From: Chloroflexaceae bacterium
Lineage (GTDB): Bacteria > Chloroflexota > Chloroflexia > Chloroflexales > Chloroflexaceae
Length of the DNA stretch: 64,000 nt
Reading direction: 5' to 3'
NCBI GenBank assembly: GCA_025057155.1
Contig: JANWYD010000003.1
Coordinates: 248,001 to 312,000 of the forward strand
This document shows, piece by piece, positions 38,615 to 44,824 of this stretch (position 1 is its first letter; each line of letters opens with the position of its first letter). A model generated the notes under the pieces. The model did not search any database. It was not told the origin of the DNA and saw nothing but the letters and a program-made list of their open reading frames with translations. The position numbers and the translations under genes are program-made.

Positions 38615-38751
38615 GTCTGTGAACGAAGTTTCCTTGCCTTTCCGCCCCCCACCCAACCTCCCCCCGTTGGGGGGGAGGAGCCGGGCGCCCTCCCCAGGCG
38701 GAGGAGCGTTGGGAGGGGGCAGAGTAGAGTGACAAACGTTGGTTACAGACC
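38615..38751. mobile_element. MITE-like element, GGTCTGTGAAC family, copy 2
   Basis: Left end GTCTGTGAACGAAGTTT, right end AAACGTTGGTTACAGACC (imperfect inverted repeats), with the CCCCCCGTTGGGGGG palindrome inside. It lies between the methyltransferase and the DGR template repeat. About 200 bp of plain sequence separate it from the template. Confidence 0.65.
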
Positions 38752-38955
38752 AGGAACTCGTTCCGCCGAGGGGCGCGCCGCGCCCTGATGTTCGAGACGA
38801 CCGCCACGGTCGTCCCTACTGGCCCGGGCGCGGCGCGGGACTCTTTGGCCGCGCCCGAAGGCGCGACCGGGACCGGCGCTGGCACCCTCCTCGTGCAGGC
38901 GTAACCGCCCCGCACCGCCGGAGCGGTTACGGCGCGGCATCTGGCCGGGCAAGCC

Positions 38956-39066
38956 GGGTGCGTGGCAAGCCGAAAACCCACGTTGTCGTTGTAGTTGTCG
39001 GGCGTATTGTGGTTGCGGTAGGCCGCGCGCAGGTTGATCGGTTGATCGTTCCACGAACCGCCGCGG
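38956..39066 (-). other. DGR template repeat (TR)
   Basis: A 111-bp sequence aligning without gaps to 40727-40837 in the target gene (94 of 111 identical). Read on the minus strand it is rich in AAC codons (seven Asn codons, two Tyr), the usual codon choice in template repeats because A-mutagenesis of AAC can give many residues and never a stop. Of 17 mismatches, 14 are at adenines of this copy. It lies 58 bp downstream of the avd stop and in the same orientation. It would be transcribed as RNA and copied by the reverse transcriptase. Any protein frame across it is incidental. Confidence 0.95.
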
Positions 39067-39124
39067 CGTCGCGCCGATCCACTGCGCAGATTATACCATT
39101 CGCGCGCGGAGGACGACCGCGCGC

Positions 39125-39469
39125 TCACCCCGCCGCTTCGAGCCACCCTCCCAGCAGCCGGCCCACCTCGTCGATCAGCCGGGCGCCGTGCTCATAGCGC
39201 CCCGGCTCGACTAGCTCGAACGCGCGACACAGGCGCCAGTGCAGGCGTAGTTGCTCCAGGCGAATATCGGCCTCGAGCAGGTGTCGCTGGCGCTCGGCCC
39301 GCTGGGTCTTGCCAGCGGCGATCAACTGCTCATACAGATCCAGGGCCGCGTTCTGCACCCGCAGGGCCATCACGAAGCGCTGGCTCCTGGGAAACTGCAT
39401 CGTCACCGGGATCAGCCAGGCGAGCAGGTCGGAGGTCTTCACGAAGACCGGCGCGGGTTCAAAACTCAT
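39125..39469 (-). CDS. avd: Avd-like accessory protein of the DGR
   Basis: A 114-aa all-helical protein matching the bacterial Avd family: FVKTSDLLAWLIPVTMQFPR (first helix with the PRSQRF turn), LDLYEQLIAAGKTQRAERQ, LLEADIRLEQLRLHWRLCRA, and a last helix GARLIDEVGRLLGGWLEAA. Avd forms a pentameric barrel that binds the RT and the template RNA and is needed for mutagenic homing. The basic residues (KTQRAERQR, RLHWRLCR) fit RNA binding. Its ATG overlaps the RT stop (ATGA), and the TR lies just downstream, an order seen in many DGRs. Confidence 0.88.
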   Translation of the reverse strand: MSFEPAPVFVKTSDLLAWLIPVTMQFPRSQRFVMALRVQNAALDLYEQLIAAGKTQRAERQRHLLEADIRLEQLRLHWRLCRAFELVEPGRYEHGARLIDEVGRLLGGWLEAAG

Positions 39470-40542
39470 GGTCTACCTCGCCGGGGCACGACCAGCCCGC
39501 CGAGCAACTGCTCGCGCAGCCGGTAGGTGCTGCCGTGGGCCGCGTGGGCCACCCAGCCGTTGATGCTGGCCTGCACGCGCTCCAGCGGGATCTGGCCATC
39601 GGCGAAGCGGTGGAACAGCCGGCGCATGCGCCGCTTGAAGCGGATCACATTGGGGCGCTTGAGCCGACGATGCTCCGGGTAGAGCCGGAACCCGAGGAAC
39701 GGCACGCCAGTGGCCGTCGGGTAGATCTGCGTCTTGCGGTCGTGGAGCACGAGGCGTAGGCCAACAAGAAAGTTGCTGATGGCCTCGCGCCAGGTGTGCA
39801 GCCGGGCCTTATCGTCGCTGAAGAGCAGCCAGTCGTCGGCGTAGCGCAGGTAGGCGCCGGTGCGCAGGTCCTGATTGACAAAGTTGTCGAGCTCGTGCAA
39901 ATAGACGTTGCCCCAGAACTGCGAGGTGAGGTTGCCGATCGGCAGGCCACGGGCGCGCTCGAAGGGCGTCAGGAGATCATCGCCGGGGAACCACTGCGGC
40001 GTGTACTCGCTTTCGAGCACGCCGGCGCCACTGGCGAGGATCAGGTCAATGAGCGCCATCACCTGCGGGTCGGCGATGCGGCGCGCGAGGAGACCACGGA
40101 GCACCTGGTGATCCACGCTCGGGAAAAACTGGACGATGTCGCCCTGCAGGACGTAGCGATAGCGCCGCGCGTAGTCCTGGTCGCGATCCAGGGCAGCGTG
40201 GGTGCCTTTGCCAATGCGGCAGGCGTAGGAATTGTGGATGAAACGCCGGTCGAAGATCGGCTCGATCACATTGCAGAGGGCGTGGTGCACCACGCGGTCG
40301 CGGAAGGGAGCGGCGCTAATCTTGCGCTTCTTCGGCTCGAAGATGTAGAAATGGCGGTAACCGCCGGGCCGGTATTCGCCCGCGCGCAGTTCGCGTTCCA
40401 GGGTGAAGAGATTGCGCTCCAGATGGTACTCGAAGGCGGCCACCTCGGCCTTGCTGCGCTTGCCCAGGCGCGCCCGGTGAAAAGCAACCCAGAGATTGTC
40501 AAACGAGCAGACGCGCTCGAACAGGTGTTTGTAGGTCTTCAT
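39466..40542 (-). CDS. DGR reverse transcriptase
   Basis: A 358-aa group II-like reverse transcriptase started at ATG 40542 (MKTYKHLFERVCSF); the extension to 40692 is not family-like. RT motifs: SAAPFRDRVVHHAL (motif 2a region), LQGDIVQFFPSVDHQVL (first catalytic Asp), GLPIGNLTSQFWGNVYLHEL (the G-x-x-x-SQ signature of DGR RTs), YLRYADDWLLF (YADD) and GVPFLGFRLYPEHRR. No maturase or endonuclease domain follows, which argues against a group II intron. With Avd it would make error-prone cDNA from the TR. It follows the target gene at 165 bp on the same strand. Confidence 0.95.
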   Translation of the reverse strand: MKTYKHLFERVCSFDNLWVAFHRARLGKRSKAEVAAFEYHLERNLFTLERELRAGEYRPGGYRHFYIFEPKKRKISAAPFRDRVVHHALCNVIEPIFDRRFIHNSYACRIGKGTHAALDRDQDYARRYRYVLQGDIVQFFPSVDHQVLRGLLARRIADPQVMALIDLILASGAGVLESEYTPQWFPGDDLLTPFERARGLPIGNLTSQFWGNVYLHELDNFVNQDLRTGAYLRYADDWLLFSDDKARLHTWREAISNFLVGLRLVLHDRKTQIYPTATGVPFLGFRLYPEHRRLKRPNVIRFKRRMRRLFHRFADGQIPLERVQASINGWVAHAAHGSTYRLREQLLGGLVVPRRGRP

Positions 40543-40573
40543 AAAAAACTCGCGATCCGCGCCTGCGGCGCGG

Positions 40574-40599
40574 GCAAGGGGGAACGCCTTCCCCCTTGC
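40574..40599. repeat. Hairpin in RT 5' leader
   Basis: GCAAGGGGGAA, loop CGCC, TTCCCCCTTGC, a perfect 11-bp stem 32 bp upstream of the RT start. It could limit RT translation or stabilise its mRNA. Confidence 0.55.
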
Positions 40600-40676
40600 A
40601 TCCCCCTTCCCCACGCCCCCGCTATCCGAGCCTGCGGCAGCGACACGGCCCTGCTTACGCCGCAACACAGAACACA

Positions 40677-40707
40677 GGCAGAGACGCCCCACCGGGGCGT
40701 CTCTGCC
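40677..40707. other. Perfect 14-bp hairpin right after the DGR target stop
   Basis: GGCAGAGACGCCCC, loop of 3, GGGGCGTCTCTGCC. On the coding strand it starts at the base after the TAA stop and lies 19 bp beyond the VR. DGR homing in the Bordetella phage is helped by a hairpin/cruciform a few bp downstream of the VR; this position and perfection fit that role. No T-tract follows, so a terminator is less likely though possible. Confidence 0.75.
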
Positions 40708-43700
40708 TTAATTCTTTACACGAGGAGGGTGCCGGGCAAGCCGAAAACCCACGCTGACGTTGTGGTCGTCGGGCGCAGTTTGGAGGCGGCAGGCCGCGCG
40801 CAGGACGATCGGTTGAGCGGCCCACGAACCGCCGCGGAGTGTAAAGCTTTTTTGCGCCGGAGCGGCGCCATCCTCGCGCCCGTCGTGGGGATCATACGGA
40901 TAGTCACGGTACTCCGAGCGCGTCCACTCCCAGACGTTGCCCGCCAGGTCCAGCACGCCCTCCGGCGTTGACCCGCGGGGGAAGCAGCCCACGGCCAGGG
41001 TGGTGAAGCCGTATGTCTGATCGTAGCTCGCCCGCTCCGGGTCAAGTTCAGCGTTTCCCCACGGATAGGTGCGCCGCGTGAGGCCACGCGCCGCGTACTC
41101 CCACTCGGCCTCGCTCGGCAACAGGTAGGTGTGGCCGTCGTTCAGGTGTTGGGTGAGCCAGCGGCAGAAGGCGCTCGCCTCGTACCAACTGATCCCGACC
41201 ACCGGATAGTTGGGACGGGCACTACCAAACGTCTCGTCGTCCCAGTACTCGGGCTGATCCTTGCGCGTCCGGCGCTGCCAGTCCTCCATCCCCTCGATCG
41301 CCGCGTCGTCGCGGGCCAGCCAGGCGCGGGCCGCTTCGTCCCACCAGGGTGCCTCCGGGTCGTAGCCACCCGCCTCGATGAATCGACGATACTGTGCATT
41401 GGTAACCGGGTAGCGCCCGATGGCGAAGGGCGCCAGGGTCAACGGACGGGTGTTGATCTCGTCTTCCGGCCATTTCCGCGCCCGCTTCGCGGTCTCCTTG
41501 TCGCCCTTCTGCAGGTAGTACTGCTCCAAGGCCCGCCCGGCGGCCTCGGCCTCCGCGGCGGTGCTGCCGATCACGAAGCTGCCGCCCGGCAATTCGACCA
41601 TCGCCGGCGGCAGGTCGCAGACACCGGGGCGCGGGTCGCCCAGTTCGGCCAGGATCGCGCCGATGCGCACCAGGTCGCGGGCAGGCACGCTGGTCTCGCG
41701 CAGGGTCTCAGCCATCGCCTGGGCCAGGCGCCGCTTCAGCCCGCTGAAGAGGGCGTCGCGCTGCTCCAGCCAGCCCCAGCCGAGATCGTTGGCGATCTCC
41801 TGCGCCAGGAGCAGGTCGAAGGCGCGCCGGGTCGCCGCGCGGCCGGGCGCTTCGACCAGCCGGCTGAGCAGGCGGTAGGGCACGTCGAGCGAACTGAGGG
41901 CCAGTTGCTCGACGCCGAGCAGGATCGGGCGCCGCCAGCGATCGTCGTTGCGCAGGTCGAGCACGCGGGCCAGCGGGTCGGCCCCGCCGAGCAACTCGAT
42001 GCCGGCCAGATACTCCTGGAACGTCTGGTGGGGGAAGGCGTAGGCGTCGCCGGCCTCGCTGGCCTGGATCAGCCCGGCGCGCTGATCGGTGTATTCCAGG
42101 AACTTGTCTGTGCCTGCAGAGGGGTTGGGGTGCTTGCGCCGCTTCAACTCATCATCTACCATCGTGCGCAGAATCGCGCGGCTGAGGCGGCCGACCTCGC
42201 CGGGCGCAGCGGCGCGGTGAGCCTCGTAGGCCGCCCGGCCCAGGAGCGGGCGCAGGCTCTGAACGTCGGCGTCGGGCAGGCCAATGTAGTCCATCAGCGT
42301 CCCGTACGCGCTGGCCTCTTTGCCGGCGATCTCCCACTGGCCAAGCAGAATATCGATGCAGCGCCCGTAGAGGCTGGCCCGCTCCTCGGGCAGCCGTCCG
42401 TCGTTCAGGTGCACCAGGGCCATCACCGTCATCATCAGCGGCTGGCGCCCGAAGCGTTGCAGGTCCTCGCGGATAGTGATCGCGCGGCGCAGGGCGGCGA
42501 TGCGCTCATCGCGCCACGCTTCGGTACGGCCGTGCAATTCGGCAACCGTGTGGTACCAGGCGTTGACAAAGGCCAGCATCTGGCCGAGGGTCCAGTCGGC
42601 CAGGGTGGCCGTGGGCCAGCCGGGCAACTGCCAGGCGGCGTTGCGCTCGCCTTCGTAGGCCCGCACCCGGCAGGCGACGACGATCCGGCAGGTCGGGTAC
42701 TGTTCAGCAAAGGACCATACCGCGTGCGTGACCTTGCGCCGCGAGTCGTCGCCGGCGACCTCGTCCAGCCCGTCGAGGAGCAGAACTGCGCGGCCCGCCT
42801 CGACCTCGTCGTGGACGGCGGCGGCAAGGCCGGCGTTGGCGCCCCTGGGCTGCAGATGGTCAACCAGGTAGTCCCACAGGTCGCCGGCCTCACCGTGGCG
42901 CTCGGGGGCCTCGGCAAGGCGCTTTGCCAGCGGCAGCAGCGGGGCGAAGATCGGCAGCAGGCGCCCGGATGTCCAGCCCTCCAGGTGTGCCGCCAGGTCG
43001 ATCCGCGGGTCAAGCCCGGCCCTCGCCAGGGTGTAGGCCAAATAGCGCAGGGCGGTGCTCTTGCCGCTGCCCGGCTCGCCGAGCAGCACCAGGCGCGGGC
43101 TGGCAGCGATGGCCTCGGTGACCATGGTCGGACCCAGGAAAGTCAGCTCATCGGCCTCCTTGGCGTAGCGCGCGATACGTTCGTGAGCGTCGCCAGTGAT
43201 CGGACTCGGACCCTCACGGTAGACGAAACTACGTTTCTTGCCGTCGCCGAAACTCGCGTCAGCCGCACCCTCAGCATCAACGGTCGGGTCATCAGGAAAA
43301 CGCGGCTCAACCATGGTCCGCAGGGCGCGCGGGAGCAGGTGGTCGCCAGTATGGGCCCGCAGAAAGGCTTCCGCGTCGAAGCTGGCAAGCTCAGCGCGGC
43401 TGAAGCGCTCACGCCTGCTGACCGCCGTCGTTGCCAGTTCGGTGTAGACCCGGTCGAGGTCAATCGCCAGGCTATCGGCGACGCTGCGCTGCTCGTAGAC
43501 GCCCTGGAGGGGCATGCCGCGGCAGCGGGCGGCCAGACGCTGGTAATAGGCGGCGAGCAACTCGTCATTCGTCTTGCCGTGCCGCCCGTCAATGTAGACC
43601 GTGGCGCGGGCGCCGGCGCCGATGGCGATGGCCTGGCTATTCGTAACATCGCCAACGCTGAGCGTGTCACCGGCGGGAGGGGGAGCAGCGCTGCCGAACT

Positions 43701-43812
43701 GCGCTTCGAGGGCGGCGATGGCGCTGTCGAGCGCGGCCCGCAGCGCCGGGTCAGCGGCGGCGTCGCGCTGCCGGCGCAGGATGGCAATCTGGGCGGCGGG
43801 GTCGTTGGTCAT
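40708..43812 (-). CDS. DGR target: NACHT ATPase with variable FGE/C-type-lectin domain
   Basis: A 1034-aa STAND-type protein. The start is ATG 43812; a TTG 9 nt upstream is less likely. Residues 1-45 are helical and about 50-75 hold a VGDVTNSQAIAIGAGARATV motif shared with the caspase at 44825. The NACHT ATPase has Walker A LLGEPGSGKSTALRYL near residue 243, Walker B LLLDGLDEVAGDD near 345 and the HQTFQEYLAGIELL helix near 595. From about 735 to the end is a formylglycine-generating-enzyme-like (CLec-fold) domain: MVELPGGSFVIGS, YPVTNAQYRRFIEAGGY, LPSEAEWEYAARGL, LDLAGNVWEWTRSEYRDYP and RGGSWAAQPIVLRAA. The last 37-codon segment is the variable repeat. NACHT proteins switch by ligand-driven oligomerisation, so the variable domain is the likely ligand sensor. 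Located in the cytoplasm; no signal peptide. Confidence 0.93.
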   Translation of the reverse strand: MTNDPAAQIAILRRQRDAAADPALRAALDSAIAALEAQFGSAAPPPAGDTLSVGDVTNSQAIAIGAGARATVYIDGRHGKTNDELLAAYYQRLAARCRGMPLQGVYEQRSVADSLAIDLDRVYTELATTAVSRRERFSRAELASFDAEAFLRAHTGDHLLPRALRTMVEPRFPDDPTVDAEGAADASFGDGKKRSFVYREGPSPITGDAHERIARYAKEADELTFLGPTMVTEAIAASPRLVLLGEPGSGKSTALRYLAYTLARAGLDPRIDLAAHLEGWTSGRLLPIFAPLLPLAKRLAEAPERHGEAGDLWDYLVDHLQPRGANAGLAAAVHDEVEAGRAVLLLDGLDEVAGDDSRRKVTHAVWSFAEQYPTCRIVVACRVRAYEGERNAAWQLPGWPTATLADWTLGQMLAFVNAWYHTVAELHGRTEAWRDERIAALRRAITIREDLQRFGRQPLMMTVMALVHLNDGRLPEERASLYGRCIDILLGQWEIAGKEASAYGTLMDYIGLPDADVQSLRPLLGRAAYEAHRAAAPGEVGRLSRAILRTMVDDELKRRKHPNPSAGTDKFLEYTDQRAGLIQASEAGDAYAFPHQTFQEYLAGIELLGGADPLARVLDLRNDDRWRRPILLGVEQLALSSLDVPYRLLSRLVEAPGRAATRRAFDLLLAQEIANDLGWGWLEQRDALFSGLKRRLAQAMAETLRETSVPARDLVRIGAILAELGDPRPGVCDLPPAMVELPGGSFVIGSTAAEAEAAGRALEQYYLQKGDKETAKRARKWPEDEINTRPLTLAPFAIGRYPVTNAQYRRFIEAGGYDPEAPWWDEAARAWLARDDAAIEGMEDWQRRTRKDQPEYWDDETFGSARPNYPVVGISWYEASAFCRWLTQHLNDGHTYLLPSEAEWEYAARGLTRRTYPWGNAELDPERASYDQTYGFTTLAVGCFPRGSTPEGVLDLAGNVWEWTRSEYRDYPYDPHDGREDGAAPAQKSFTLRGGSWAAQPIVLRAACRLQTAPDDHNVSVGFRLARHPPRVKN
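40727..40837 (-). other. DGR variable repeat (VR)
   Basis: The last part of the target gene, homologous to the TR. Relative to the template, residues change N to A, D to A, N to V, Y to C, N to L, H to Q, N to T, T to A, N to D, Y to H, D to V, N to S and T to R. All but the H, Y-to-H and one base of the T-to-R codon changes arise from template adenines. The invariant block GGCAAGCCGAAAACCCACG (plus strand) at the 3' side is the candidate homing initiation (IMH) region. Confidence 0.95.
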
Positions 43813-43849
43813 GCCTTGCAATCCTTACTCCTGAAGCCCCGGCATATGG

Positions 43850-44220
43850 TCAACAGGACGGTGATGACTGGTGACCAGGAATGCCAATGATGGCGGTCAT
43901 GCCAGGTGGCGCCGTGACCGGGAGATTGACGCGAGCCAGAAGGGCGACTCGGGCAGCGGTCACCCGCGTCATTGCTTGGAGCAACTCCTGATGCCAACGA
44001 TCGCCGGTTGGCAGTGCTGATCGAGATATCGCGCAATGGTTGTGAAGATATTTTCCAGGCCGTTGTAGAACGAGTGGAGGATCGAAGCAAGCGCGGTAAG
44101 CTCAACCAGATCAGGAGGCTGATGCCTGACACGCTGAAGCAGGGGCTCGTAGGCCGCGAGGAGTTGATCCAACTGGTTCAACTCAAAGCGCACTCTCGCC
44201 TGTACAGGATTAGCCGACAC
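43850..44220 (-). pseudogene. HEPN-domain protein, frameshifted
   Basis: Starts at GTG 44220 with AAGGTGG upstream and encodes VSANPVQARVRFELNQLDQLL...LHSFYNGLENIFTTIARYLDQ, a HEPN-like RNase fold. Near 44010 the frame breaks: the annotated frame ends as QPAIVGIRSCSKQ, while another frame continues LPTGDRWHQELLQAMTRV to a stop at 43850, which is the conserved second half of this HEPN family. So one base is missing or two added. Either it is a real null mutation or a sequencing error. It overlaps the partner gene by 11 nt. Confidence 0.75.
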
Positions 44221-44506
44221 GTCGCAGGCCACCTTCGTTCTGAAGAAACTGGACAAAGGGATCCGAATCGTCGAGATCCACCAGGTCGACCGGACGCTCG
44301 AGCTCAAAGAGGAGGCGTCCCAGCAGGTGGAAAAAGCGGTCCTTTGGACACCCCTGGACGGCGAGGTCAATATCGGAGCGATCAGTGAGCGTGCCCGCTG
44401 CGCCTGAGCCGAAGAGAAACACCGCCGAGCAACCGCCTGCCTTCAAAATAGCAACCGCTCGGGCGATATCCTGCTGAAGCGCTGGTGGAATTGGCTGATC
44501 AATCAT
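44210..44506 (-). CDS. MNT-type nucleotidyltransferase (antitoxin-like)
   Basis: A 98-aa minimal nucleotidyltransferase. The pattern GSGAAGTLTDRSDIDLAV (residues 35-52) is the G-S-x10-D-x-D catalytic motif, followed by LELERPVDLVDLDD with the third acidic residue. In MNT/HEPN modules it AMPylates or otherwise inactivates the HEPN toxin. The start at 44506 follows GGAGAACC-like sequence. It is coupled to the downstream HEPN gene. If the HEPN is truly dead, this gene is an orphan antitoxin. Confidence 0.85.
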   Translation of the reverse strand: MIDQPIPPALQQDIARAVAILKAGGCSAVFLFGSGAAGTLTDRSDIDLAVQGCPKDRFFHLLGRLLFELERPVDLVDLDDSDPFVQFLQNEGGLRRVG

Positions 44507-44606
44507 GGTTCTCCGTGTTCGGTTCCCTGCGCCGCCTTCCGCGTCACCCTTCAACTGAGGCGCGGAGGGCCGCGCCCTCCTGGACCCTTCCATTGGGCAG
44601 GGGTAT

Positions 44607-44624
44607 GGGGAAACCAGGTTTCCC
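44607..44624. repeat. GGGGAAACC palindrome, near MITE
   Basis: GGGGAAACCAGGTTTCCC extended by TA/TA and AGGG/CCCT pairings. It lies in the 318-bp gap between the MNT and caspase genes, which holds only this, the MITE copy and a GGAGGGCCGCGCCCTCC hairpin near 44564. Confidence 0.7.
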
Positions 44625-44641
44625 TACCCTCCCCCTCCGCT

Positions 44642-44815
44642 CTCTCAGGTGTAGGGTTTTTCGAGGGAGCAGGGGTTTTCGGCATTCCAATGCGCTTGCG
44701 ATCCTCACCCCCCTGCCCCCCTCTCCCGCGAGCGGGAGAGGGGGGAGTGGGCATCCCAATGCCCCGGATGGCGAATGCGACGCAGGGATGCGCCGGAAAA
44801 CCCTACACCTGAGAA
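44642..44815. mobile_element. MITE-like element, TCTCAGGTG family, copy 2
   Basis: Inverted ends TCTCAGGTGTAGGGTTTTTC and its complement CCGGAAAACCCTACACCTGAGA (short form), 174 bp, no gene. Perfect 11-bp direct repeats CCCCCTCCGCT flank it at 44631-44641 and 44816-44826; the right one overlaps the last bases of the caspase gene, showing that the insertion happened at its 3' end. Confidence 0.8.
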
Positions 44816-44824
44816 CCCCCTCCG

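Noticed and set aside
38454-39146. N-terminal extension of the methyltransferase through the DGR template
   Set aside because: The extension spans a MITE and the non-coding TR, and homologous methyltransferases begin near motif I.
39466-40542. Retron or group II intron explanation for the reverse transcriptase
   Set aside because: No msr/msd or intron domain; a TR/VR pair with adenine bias and an Avd gene show it is a DGR.
41131-43890. A 919-aa plus-strand frame opposite the NACHT target gene
   Set aside because: It is the antisense shadow of a GC-rich gene; no domain or ribosome site, and the minus-strand gene has clear motifs.
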